From Crambe crambe (taxonomy: Eukaryota; Porifera; Demospongiae; Poecilosclerida; Crambeidae), in the NCBI GenBank assembly GCA_963924555.1, contig OZ004585.1, positions 5,345,488 through 5,409,487 on the forward strand: a DNA stretch of 64,000 nucleotides. The letters run 5' to 3'. Of the stretch, positions 46,549 to 57,197 are shown piece by piece. Made by a program: the position numbers and the translations under genes. Numbering within the stretch: position 1 is the first letter of the stretch; every line of letters begins with the position of its first letter. A model generated the notes under the pieces. It was not told the DNA's origin, did no database searches, and was given only the letters and a program-made list of their open reading frames with translations.

Positions 46549-48172
46549 GACCAGCTAATTTTTATGTACAGGTTATAGCTTGCTATTAAGTTTGTGCTTA
46601 AAATATTAAGAATAATTCTCTTTTTTTATACATAATTATTATTCCCTTGGATAGCTACTTTTATTATCCACTAAAAGAAAGTTATTATTCTAATATACAT
46701 CAGCTGTTATATTGTAGCATTAGTGAGGTTTCAACATAGTCTGATCTTCCTATTCATGAAAATACTCTTTAGTGGTTCACTTGGTTGGTTATATATGATT
46801 GTTGTTTTTTCCCCTCTTTTTTTCTCCAACCTAAGTCATGATATGCCAACATGTTTCGACAGCCATGCTGCTCTCATCTTCAGGGCTCAACAAAAATCCA
46901 AAAATCTCCAAAAAATAAAAAGAAAATACTCCCCTGATGAAGGTGAACACTTTGTGCTACCACAATGGCTCAAGCCTATTTGGGTGACCTCTTCAGTGTG
47001 CATTGCTAACAGTCTTGAGATAGTTGGGTCTTTTGTCACAGATTCTGAACCTTTGTTGCCAGCAAGAGTCTCTTTATCTGCCTCTTATGACTTTGTGTGT
47101 TTATTTTTGTGCCAGCATCATCTTGTGTAAAATAACCTACGTAGGTCATGACTCAAATTGAATCACGTTATGCCCAGAGATCCAACGAACTTTGACCTTA
47201 AGCGGAAATTAATTTGTAGGCGTATGTAGTGTTTGTTGCTGTTGTATCCCTGGTGTCCCTAGTGTCTTTCTGCCTTAGTATGTTTAATGCCTGCAGTGTC
47301 CCCGGTGTCCCTGGTGTCTTTGGTGTCCCCAGTGTCTTTGGCATCCCCGGTGTCTTAGGCGTCCCTGGTGTCTTAGGTGTCCCCGGTGGTGTCTTTGGTG
47401 CCCCCAGTGTCTTTGGCATCCCCAGTGTCTTTGGCATCCCCGGTGTCTTAGGCGTCCCTGGTGTCTTAGGTGTCTATGGTGTCTATGGTGTCTTAGGTGT
47501 CTATGGTGTATTAGGTGTCTCAGGTGTCTATGGTGTCTTAGGTGTCCCAGGTGTCTATGGTGTCTTAGGTGTCCCAGGTGTCTATGGTGCCTTAGGTGTC
47601 CCAGGTGTCTTTGGCGTCCCCAGTGTCTTTGGTGTCTTAGGTGTTCCAGGTGTCTATGGTGTCTTAGGTGTCCCTGGTGTCTTTGGTGTCCCCGGTGTCT
47701 TAGGTGTCCCAGGTGTCTTTGGTGTCCCCAGTGTCTTTGGTGTCCCTGGTGTCTTTGGCGTTTCTGGTGTCTTTGACGTCCCTGGTGTCTTTGGTGTCCC
47801 AGGTGTCTTTGGTGTCCATGGTGTCTGTCTTTAGTGTCACCAGTGTCTATCTTTGGTGATCCCAGTGTCTTTGGTGTCCCCGGTATCCCAGGTGTCTTTG
47901 GTCTGTCTTTGGTGTCCCGGTATCTTTGGTGTCCCCAGTTTCTTTTGGTGTCCTTGGTGTCTCTGGTGTCTTTGGCATCCCTGTGGTGTCCCTATAAAGT
48001 TTTTGATGTCACAGGTGCCTGTGGTGTCCCTGGTGCCTGCAGTATCCTTGGTGTCCCTAGTGCCTTTGATAGCTACCTGCAGTGTCCCTGGTGCCCTATA
48101 TGTATAGTTGTCCCTTCAGTCAAGTTTCAAGAGTCACATGTGAATTAGCTAGCTACAAGTGCAGTCTTTAAC
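46549..48172. other. Intergenic region between VWA8 and the transposase-like gene
   Basis: The first 670 bp are AT-rich with no AATAAA close to the VWA8 stop. An open frame on the + strand at 46723-47130 (135 codons, ending FVCLFLCQHHLV) has no recognisable domain. From about 47222 the minisatellite takes over. No promoter motif for the next gene was identified. Confidence 0.6.
47222..48110 (+). repeat. Degenerate GGTGTC(TTT/CCC)-type minisatellite
   Basis: Hexamer-based units GGTGTCTTTGGTGTCCCC and variants (GGTGTCTTAGGTGTCCCA, GGTGTCTATGGT) run for nearly 0.9 kb. Because the period is a multiple of three, a 201-codon + frame (47229-47834) reads as [14 protein letters not shown] repeats and a minus frame as [11 protein letters not shown] repeats. 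The + frame begins with a hydrophobic, signal-peptide-like stretch. I treat it as non-coding satellite DNA. Confidence 0.9.
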
Positions 48173-51100
48173 ATGGAAACATCAAATCTAAAAGTGAGTA
48201 TATACTGTCATTAGTAAGAATTGTGTGAAGGTTATGTATGTATAAGGATGTGTTCCCTTCATATAAGAAATCATTCTCATGTCCACTGGAGGAATGTCAA
48301 AAGGTGTACTCACGACAGGACAGTCTCAAACATCACCTTCAGCATGATCATCTAATGGAAGATGTAGTTAAGAAGGGAAGGTTCTTATGCAGCCACTGTG
48401 AAAAGAAGTATTACCATGCAACCAGACTTGTGAAACACTGTGAGAAAGAGCATGATTTGCAAATAGGCAAGACAATATATTGTGTGTCCAGTCCTATGAC
48501 TTAACAGAACTATGTAATGATGCAGATGTACAAACCAAAGTGTTTTCTAGTTGGATAAGTTTTTTAGCATGGAAAGAAGAAGAAGAAACTGAAACTTATA
48601 CTTGCTTTGTTCAGCCTAATGGAGAGATAGCAAGATGTGAAGAAAAAACTGCAGGTTTTTCTTCCTATGCCTTACATGTCTAATGTGTATACTCTATAAT
48701 AATAGCTATAGGTCCTAGTCGCAGTGTATTGTATGTGTGCTGCAGAGATAGCAGCAAGAAACGCATCAACAATCGTCCAAATAAATCAGGACAAACACGA
48801 AAGCGTGTTAGTTCACGCAAGCTTGAAAGTTTCTGCATCTCACGCATGATGGCTACAGAGGATGCTAAAAATGGAAATGTTAAGGTTACATACATTACTT
48901 CACATACCAACCATGAACTTGGAATAAAGGAGTGTAAGCACCTTCCTCTCCCTTTATCTGTGAAGAACTACATACAAGAACAGTTTTCAGCAGGAGTATC
49001 CCTGGAACATGTACTTGATGGTACTATAGCCCATTACAATCAAGTCATAGCATCCATGATGTTTGCTGCTATCTTTAGATATCAGAGGTGATATTGGTGC
49101 AAGGGCAAACCGTGAAGACTTTATTAAAGCTGCTTCTAGAAAGCATTTCATTACCCGTCAAGACTCCAGGTATTGCGGTAGCCCTAAGCCTTTAGTTTGT
49201 GTATAATACAATGGTTCAATTTAGAAACATATGTCGAAAACTACGTGAATTCACCAATCACCGACATTCAGAAGATGCGATATCAGTTGACAGACTTGTA
49301 AAAGAACTACAAGAAGAAAGTCCATCACCTGTTTTATTTTATAAAGCGCAAAATATTTCGATCCCAGAATTTCCGATGTTAGCAAGAGAGAGTTTTCTTT
49401 TGGTCATAATGACCAATTTTCAAGCATCCATTTTTGAGGAATTTTGTGATAAAATTGTGTGTATTGATTCTACACATAAGACAAATGAATATCGCTTCAA
49501 ATTACTTACCATAGTTGTTCCTGATGAATATCGCAATGGTAGGTCAATTTAACAATAATTATAGGGTAATCTTTGTGACTTTTTACACTTAGGGCAACCA
49601 GTCGTCTGGGTAATCTCTGACAGGGAGGATACACAAACACTTGAAGTTGTTTGGACTGTTGTGAAAAACCGTTGTCCACAAGCCAATGTTACTACTTTAA
49701 TGACGGATGATGGTATTAACATGCAGTATTATGATGCATAAAATTTTTAGGTCACATACATAATACAGATCTTGCTGGCATACTTGCCTGTTCCCATGCG
49801 TACCCTGGAGTTCGTCATATCCTCTGCAAGTGGCACATAGACAGGTACAATGTTTTATACAGTTCTAAATATCTTCTCCAAAAAATCGTACCTTCCTATG
49901 TTAGTGCCCACACTTCTAGCCCAAAACTATAGAATCCATTAATAATTTTTAGAACTTGGCAGAGGAAACTACACAGCACTGTGAAAAATAAAGAACACCA
50001 AGCTGAAATATATGCTTGCCTATGGATGCTGATTTCTGAAGAGGATGAAAATGATTTTCTACGAAATCAAGATACCTTCTTGTCATACTGGCATGATAAA
50101 GAACCAGATTTTGTGGCCTATTACCGACAAGAATATTTAGAGAGAGCAGGTTCACAGTCACATGTATATAAATACATTGCAATTCATGCAATCTACATAG
50201 ATAAGTGGGCTATGTGTTATCGGCATTTTGATCACAGCTGTACAGATACTAACATGCTCGTGGAGAGGTTAGAGTAATTATCCTACCATTACGATGTCAT
50301 TTTTGTTACACTGCAGCTTCCATAACAAGTTAAAAACAAATCCTCGGTATTTTAATAAACGTGCAAATCGGCGATGTGATGATCTCATCCAAGTACTACT
50401 GAAAATTGAAGAGGATATGTTTTATGATCGTAAAAGGAAGGAAATTTTGAGTACACCTATGGATGCATCGTTGAAGATAGAGGGGAAGCAGAGACACGCT
50501 TGCGGAAGAAAAATACCCGAGTCAAGCATCACAGTGTGTATCTTAATTATAAAGCTTCTAGTAATATTCATTAGTGATATGTTTGATAGTCTGTTAGTGA
50601 CAATCGGTATCAGGTCGACTCAGTGGAACAAGGATGCAAATACACTGTGAAAATTCTTTCTTCTAATTGCTCACAACGACCTGGATGTGTTCCACAGTGC
50701 TGTGAAGTACAGTGCAAATATCTGTGCCGTCACATGGTTCAGTGCACATGCTTAGACTATGTTCATGGACATATTCGCAAACATGCACACAAGGTATGCA
50801 AAATTCATAACTATTATAATTTAAGTCATTAATCAATAGATCAACATAATGCTTCATGCACAAAATAACACTGACACATCGAATCTTGATAACTCAAAAA
50901 ACAATCATCAACCATGTCAGCAAAATAGAAAATCTGATTCAGGTAAAAAGAATTTCACATAAATTTTGAAAATAAATTATGATAAATTAATAGATTTGTT
51001 TGGAAAGAGGAAGACAATTACAACTTACATGGATGAAATCAAAGGCTGTATTGATGTTGTAGATGACCCAGATGTACTTGATAGAGCAATTGCACTTTTA

Positions 51101-51704
51101 ATGCAAACAAAATCAGCCATTCAAACATCGGCTATTGCTCCAGTGGGGACTTTTCAAAAGAAAGACCATTTTACCCCTACACAAAAAAATGAAATACAGC
51201 TCCGTTTTAAGAAGACAACAAGAAGTCCTGGGAGGAAGAAGCAAAGCACTTCCATGAGGCAAGGCTGGTCTTTAATAACCTTAATAGTATACACTGTTCT
51301 GTTCAGGAAGCCAACCCAACAACAAAAACAATTATGGTCTACCATGGAAACAGAACAAGAAACTCAACCTCAGTAATAATTACTACTGTATAAATAACTA
51401 TGATTATGATATTGTTACTTTTTAGAGCTGTCCACCAGGTGGGACAAAAAAGACCTCATGAACCGCAATCACCCAAACCTACACTACTACCAGCAGGTAA
51501 TTTATCAGCCCTGTAGTAGCTACTACACTAAATGTTTACTTTACAATAGTTAAACGTCCACGAACACGATGTGGGGCATGTGCTGGTTGTAAGACACCTG
51601 ACTGTAAGAAGTGCTACTTTTGTCTAGATATGGTCAAGTATGGAGGACCAGGAAAGAAAAAAAAGGCATGCATGCTTCGCAAATGTACAGGACATGAACG
51701 CTGA
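48173..51704 (+). CDS. MULE-type transposase-derived protein with C2H2, SWIM-like and CXXC zinc fingers
   Basis: Seventeen exons join in phase to 878 codons: 48173-48193, 48247-48466, 48508-48654, 48712-49020, 49079-49169, 49225-49538, 49593-49712, 49751-49844, 49953-50149, 50201-50267, 50317-50533, 50614-50793, 50840-50942, 50994-51258, 51307-51372, 51426-51496, 51550-51704. Domains in order: C2H2 fingers (C19/C24/H37/H42 and C55/C58/H71/H76); FSSWISFLAWKEEEE and YVCCRDSS blocks usual in this family; MULE DDE core with CIDSTHKTN (D344), LMTDDG (D406/D407), CKWH (C433-x2-H436) and TNMLVER (E526); SWIM-like finger CTC-x8-RKH (643-656), where the third cysteine is Arg654; and a CXXC finger (C835-C873) with all eight cysteines and KYGG. 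MULE proteins cut and paste DNA; CXXC domains bind unmethylated CpG. The introns (41-71 bp mostly) and intact frame suggest a host-retained gene. The start ATG at 48173 is chosen because METSNLK splices in phase to finger 1. The final two-exon join and the 48-bp GC-AG intron at 51259-51306 are less certain. Confidence 0.85.
51550..51704 (+). other. Terminal exon encoding a complete CXXC zinc finger
   Basis: RCGACAGCKTPDCKKCYFC is followed by LDMVKYGGPGKKKKACMLRK and C. It has the CGxCxxC - CxxC(x2)C - K(F/Y)GG - C - C layout of CXXC domains in CFP1, MLL and DNMT1. The domain fills the last exon almost exactly and ends five codons before TGA. Confidence 0.9.
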
Positions 51705-52408
51705 TGGATGGATTGTTGTTCTATGGATTGTTCATTAGTTTTTTTTGCTGATCACATTCATAATAATATAGCTAGTATAAAATTATAGGTGGTGTAGTTA
51801 AATAGCAATGCGAGGGTCATTGGAATCTGGACTCAAAATTAGGGCCTATGTCAAATCTAAATAACAGGTTAGTAAATTTTGGGGGGAAATGGCAAAGATG
51901 GCAGTGTATACAGCTAGCCAATCATGTGCCATGTGCAACATCTATAGGTCTAATGGTCTGAGCGTGAAATGAGCGGCAAGAGTGGGTGCCTGCATGTGCT
52001 AGAAGTATAAGTTGTAATGATCATCATCTACTTAGTGTACAATCTATGCCTCTGCCTGATGGATAATCTTCCCTGTATAGCAATTAATGAAACTATAGGA
52101 AAGTCTTTTTGCATTTAAAGAATCATCTCTTTTTTTCTACATAATATTATAATTTAACCACGAAATAATTACCCCTCAAAGTATGGATATTATCTAATGC
52201 AAGTATTAAATGGAGTGAATAATCTGCTGATGTAGTGATCTCCATCATAGGATTACTAGCATAACAACAGTGGCAAAGGAAACCATGCAGGGAACCTAGA
52301 TATATCAGTCTGGACTATGGACTACTGCATTGGACCTAATTTTATTTTCCTCTTATAGAAATCTCCCTTGCAAAGCCAGAGGTCCTAAAACCACAGTTCT
52401 CTACCCCT

Positions 52409-52571
52409 TGATCACTTATAAGCTATAACTTTCTGAATTCTTAACCAAATATCTAGTTTGATGCATCAACAGAGAGCTCATCGTCCACTCTCTCTGCGGG
52501 TGTTTTAAATTTGAAATTTGGTTAAGAATCGAGAAAGTTATAGAAGTTATAGTGAATGCAAATAGACTATA
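52409..52571. mobile_element. Palindromic MITE, family G copy 3
   Basis: CTATAACTTTCTGAATTCTT at the left is mirrored by GAATCGAGAAAGTTATAG at the right, and GTGAATGCAAATAGACTATA marks the right end. It is more diverged at the left end than the other copies. Confidence 0.75.
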
Positions 52572-52726
52572 AGTCTATAGATCCCACCTCCTAGTGAAAA
52601 ATAGTACAAGCCTCAATCATGGCCTGGCTCAGTGTCTAGAAGGGTTTTATCAGATTCTAAAGAAGTAACTAGAGGTCCATGCTCAAAACAAGGACCCTTT
52701 ATCTTCACCCATGAAATAAAAAGACA

Positions 52727-52990
52727 GTAGGGATGGTTAATATGTACCGTTAAAAAAGTTCAGTAACAAGTAAATCAAGTAACCCCTTACCCATACCCAC
52801 CACCAAACTCAAGAACCACACCAATATTACCAAACTACAAGCTAACTATTCCTACTTCACTCCTAGCCCTCCTAATTTCAATAATCACACCCACATCACC
52901 CAATTTAAGCTCGGCCTCTCATGGGTGGAGTGAAGTAGGGATAGTTTGCGTGATATAGGTGATATTATTGAAATTAGGAGGGCTAGCAGT
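52727..52990. mobile_element. Diverged family C MITE
   Basis: It starts AGTAGGGATGGTTAATATGT and shares AAAAAAGTTCAGTAACAAG and AACCCCTTACCCAT with the copy at 56653. Internally it has its own inverted repeat (CCTCCTAATTTCAATAAT at about 52869 and ATTATTGAAATTAGGAGG at 52965), suggesting nested or rearranged insertion. A further fragment lies at about 8640-8700. Confidence 0.65.
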
Positions 52991-54468
52991 TCTTCTAAGT
53001 GTACGTTCAGTAGTGGATTATGAATCATATAAACTTAGCCTCAAAGATGATTGTGGACTTACACATTTAAATTTTTTATGATTTTTCCCACTTGGTCAGC
53101 AGTGGTAGCCATGCATTATTCCAAAGGTTGATAAAAGAACCATTAGAATTTGGCAATAATTTAAGTCTACATTATCATTATACAATGCTGATCCTATGTA
53201 AGAATTTTCACTACTATAGAACTTGCTAGATTTAATGAGTGATTCCTGTACAAGATAAAAAAATAACAGGCCTAAATCCAGACAGATGACAGGCCATTCA
53301 GCTACTTGACCAGTCATGTGTGACAGGTCATGTTTTAATTAGTAACTGCCAACCTGTCTGCATGGGTTTGTTTATCTCTACCTTACTTTTGAACTTGACT
53401 ATGTATCTGATTGGGACAATTGGCTTGATAATATTAATTTGAACTTTTTGATTTCATGATTTCCTCGACTGAATCCCTCCAATCAAGGCATTATTAGGTA
53501 TATGGTTGCTATGACAACTACCACATGTCAGGTTATAACCTATCAAAATTTAATCATCATTAGTCAGATCAATCTGAAATAGGGTAAACACTTTTTTTAA
53601 AAATCCCATCCGGATAGCTAGGATACAAAAGTATGTTGCTTTTTTATCAATGTACCCTTAAATGGTAGGATAGCTATATGTGGAATTGCTATTGCCATTG
53701 CCTTAAAAAAGAAAAGGAAGGCAATTAAAGAGACATCATCAGATATGTATGGGTCAAGCATGCAGAAAAGGGAAGAACTAGATGCATATAACTTTTTATA
53801 AAAGTAGGCTAAAAATACCTCACCAGGACACACAGTTCTGAAAAGCAATCCCAGACTGTATGGCAGTAACTCTATAGCTAGCTGGCAGCTGCTAGTGAAT
53901 TTGAATCTGCATCAACATATAATATTATAAGTACTACTTACTATAATAATACAAGGGAGGAAAATACCTACAAAGTTTGCTATAAATTTAAGCCCCCTAG
54001 GGTCTTATGATTTTTGTGAATACGTGTTGCCAGAAATAGAACCTTGTTCTATTCTCTAAAAGTATCCTCTAAGTATCTCTCACTAGAGATTTTTGTATCC
54101 GGAAACAAAGTATCCATGTATATGGATACAAAAAGTATCGTAGGCTTATAGTTGAACAGAAAGCAAGTCAAGTATAAATAATCAATAAGGGAGGGAGAGT
54201 GTCAAACTACCTACTAACTTCCTATTGCACCATAAAAATACTGTCTGGAAAAGTAACTATAACTCACACATCTTAGTTATGACCTAGAGATAGTAGTGGT
54301 TGATCCTAGTCTCACTACAGTGGAACCTGGTTATAATGGTCCCTGTATAAGCAGGTCACCTCTACACCAGCAAGTCACAAGAGGGACATTTCAGCTGATC
54401 CGAGTTAACAGGCCACCTCTTTATAACAGCCATTATTTCTGCTATAAATTGTGACCCTAGATCAATTT

Positions 54469-54503
54469 ACCCATCATGCAGAGTCCGACTCTGCATGATG
54501 GGT
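54469..54503. repeat. Near-perfect hairpin, 17-bp arms
   Basis: ACCCATCATGCAGAGTC and GACTCTGCATGATGGGT flank a single C. The surrounding GATC residues add a weaker outer pairing. Confidence 0.9.
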
Positions 54504-56189
54504 AGATCTAGTGTGGGACTCAGTAGATTTGGGAGTTGGGTGAAAAGGACTTTGCTAGAGACTCTCCTAAATCTAAATGAATCCCCACCGATAGTACAAA
54601 TAGCTAGAAATATTAATTTACATCTTAGCACTACAAGAAGAGTCTCCATCACATCTTGGCTGCAATGAGGGGGGAGGGGTCACCTCCTATAATATAAAAA
54701 GGGAGCCAGTCCACGAGTTATTTATCAGATATCTAATCACCTGCTTAATTAGTTGCACTAATTGTCTGTCTCAATTATTTACATCAGCAGGCAGAGCTCT
54801 AATTATCTATAAGTGGCATAATTAGTTGCACCAATTGTCTGTCTCAATTATTTACATTAGCTGGTCTGACCGAGTCAGATTTCTAATTACCCATAAGTGG
54901 CTGTCTCAATATAATACCCAGGGTTCTGCCCTGATTATAACAAGCAGCCTAGCCAGAGAGCAGACTTTAATAATCATTGCTTATTCTAGATATAAATAAG
55001 TGGGAATGGCTGCATGTAATGTTCATAAATTTAACAAGACAGCCTATCCAATTACCATACCCATATATCATGTAATTCAGATAGAGATGAAAATATGGTG
55101 CATGCATGTAGCTATAATTAGTCATCAGAGATATGATTATTTATAACTATTATCAGAGAGTACCGATAGTATTCTCTATATCGTACTCTCTAAGTAGGGA
55201 TGGCATGGATCACCCCATTAAACTAATATACTTAGTATTTTCTTTCATAACTCCAGAATACTTCCCTCCTACAATCAGCAATTCCTAACTTGGAGACAGG
55301 ACTCAAGCATGAAGAGCAGAGGACAAAGCAGTATCATTTTACAGTGACTTCTACAATTGCCATTTTCATTTGGTTGTTCATCATCATCATCATCATCATC
55401 AAACAAAAAATGGTTCATTCAAATACTGCCTCGGCATCGAAGTGCCAAGGTGCAGTGCTGGACTATACTTTTAACATCTAAGGTCCACAAAGTCTAACTA
55501 CCATTGTTTACTCTCCATTATACCCTCAAAATAGCCTTTTTAAGAACTATGCTTGTTTAGCACTCTCTTTGCATTCTTTAAACTTACCAATTGGCTATAG
55601 TTTAGCAGAAATTTGGCACACTGCTTCTCCTCCCTTGTTTGTTTGGGGAAATTTAGCATGAATAGTTACCTACACAGATTGTTTATATTGTTGTTATGGG
55701 CGCACGTGACCTGTTTCCAATCCCGTGTACGTAGTCTAGTATATCTGTGGCTAGACACAAGCAGCCAAGCTCTACTACAGTACTAAGGACAAACAGAATT
55801 AGGCTCAGGCTTGCAGTCACTATGCCAGTAACTCTACACCATGAAGAGAGTGCTGATGCTTCTTGGCCATCTTTGCCAACTATTATGACATATGCAGAGA
55901 ACTGACTAAAAGACAGCAGTGAACAAAAACAACAGAGATTGCAGTGTACACCCCCGAACTAGTGATTGTCTAAAGTGCCAAAGAGAGAGAGACATTTGAG
56001 CAAATACTAACCTTACTACAATAAGCCATGTTGCTCAGTGTGCATTATTTAGAATAATCAATGTCGCATTGAAGTGCCAAGGCATTCCTAGTCTTTTAAA
56101 AGACTAACTTGTTATAACCGTTACCTTTAACTTGACATGTTCAAAAATAGCACATCATTTTCCAAATTAGTTATAGATAACATTAGTCC

Positions 56190-56619
56190 TTCCAGATCAG
56201 AAGTACACATAACAAAAACATTAAGAGAGATTGGGTATCCTTCAACCATCATTACAAAGAATAATAGAACTCACCCAAAATTATCTAGACAATCATAGAA
56301 GGTAGATAAACCAGAAGCAACAGTGATATTACCATATATAGGAAATACATCCGAGAGCATTAAACATCAGAACCTGTTTCAAACCTCATACAACACTAAG
56401 AGAGTTATTGGTCCATCCAAAGGATTTTATTCAGGACAATAAGAAACTGGGAGTAGTTTATATACTATTCCATGTGAGGATTGTGATAGTGTTTAAGTGG
56501 GACAAACTGGTCATACATTGGAACACAGAATGAAAGAGCATAGTTCATTTGATATAGTCAGTTATACAGGATCACAGCATCCAGTTGCCTATAATAAAGC
56601 ATTACACCAAAAAAGGTGA
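56190..56619 (+). pseudogene. Decayed Penelope-like element (GIY-YIG endonuclease region)
   Basis: The frame reads ITKTLREIGYPSTIITKNNR, a stop, then VILPYIGNTSESIK. A second frame supplies TLRELLVHPKD and GVVY, and the first frame resumes with SLYTIPCEDCDSV, a TAA, then VGQTGHTLEHRMKEH. V-x-L-P-Y-(I/V)-x-G/N-x-S-E-x-I, R-x-L-V-x-P-K-D, and I-P-C-x-x-C...Y-x-G-x-T-x-R-x-L-x-x-R-x-x-E-H are signatures of Penelope retroelements, whose endonuclease is GIY-YIG. The TAA sits at the expected tyrosine position. Several stops and frame changes show it is dead. Confidence 0.72.
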
Positions 56620-56652
56620 TGAACAAGTAAAGAAAAATCTAAATAAAGAGTA

Positions 56653-56852
56653 GGGATGGCTGTGTGTGGTTCAAAAAAGTTCAGCAACAAGAGAGTGAAC
56701 TTCAGTCAAATAACCCCTTACCCATCACCAATATTAACAAACTACGAGCTACTTCAGGCCAAGATGAGATATAAAAGGAGTGAAGTAGGGGTTACTTGAC
56801 TGAAGTTCACTCTTTTGTTGCTGAACCTTTTTGAACCGCACACAGCCATCCC
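56653..56852. mobile_element. MITE, family C, with about 70-bp TIRs and TA flanks
   Basis: GGGATGGCTGTGTGTGGTTC at the left is mirrored by GAACCGCACACAGCCATCCC at the right. The match continues through AAGTTCAGCAACAA, GAGTGAACTTCAGTCAA and AACCCC. TA flanks both ends (56651-56652 and 56853-56854). The interior is about 60 bp, so no transposase is encoded. Confidence 0.9.
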
Positions 56853-57163
56853 TACTTTTTTTTAATATTTAGAATTCCTTTATAGGTACGTAACTGGATC
56901 CTCGCTAGTGTGATCTTCCTTGATATCCTATCCTCATAGTTTGTCCCAAACATGATAGTACTATGCAATTCAAAGGTTTCATCTGATCTAGAAGGATAAT
57001 ATCAATAGCTCCTACAGTTTAAAATTCATTGACAGTAGCTACTAGTATAATTTTTGACAGTACTAGTACAATTTTTACTGGTGATAGCAAGTACCAGATA
57101 TGCTTTGGGTGGCATATTACTGTTGCAAGGCTTGATTCATTACCAGATCCAGGGTTGTTTGTT

Positions 57164-57164
<1 letters not shown>

Positions 57165-57195
<31 letters not shown>

Positions 57196-57197
57196 GC
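57165..57197 (+). repeat. T(10)G(about 22) homopolymer block
   Basis: A run of about ten T is followed by about 22 G. Such a G run can form an intramolecular G-quadruplex. Its exact length is unreliable in most sequencing data. Confidence 0.9.

Noticed and set aside
46723..47130. 135-codon + strand ORF downstream of VWA8 as a gene.
   Set aside because: No ATG-supported domain, no splice context, and hydrophobic, low-information composition; not supported beyond being open.
48467..48491. Intron ending at the first CAG-type acceptor (AG at 48490-48491).
   Set aside because: Only 25 bp, too short to splice. The acceptor at 48507 gives a 41-bp intron and restores the correct phase (LQI-ELCND).
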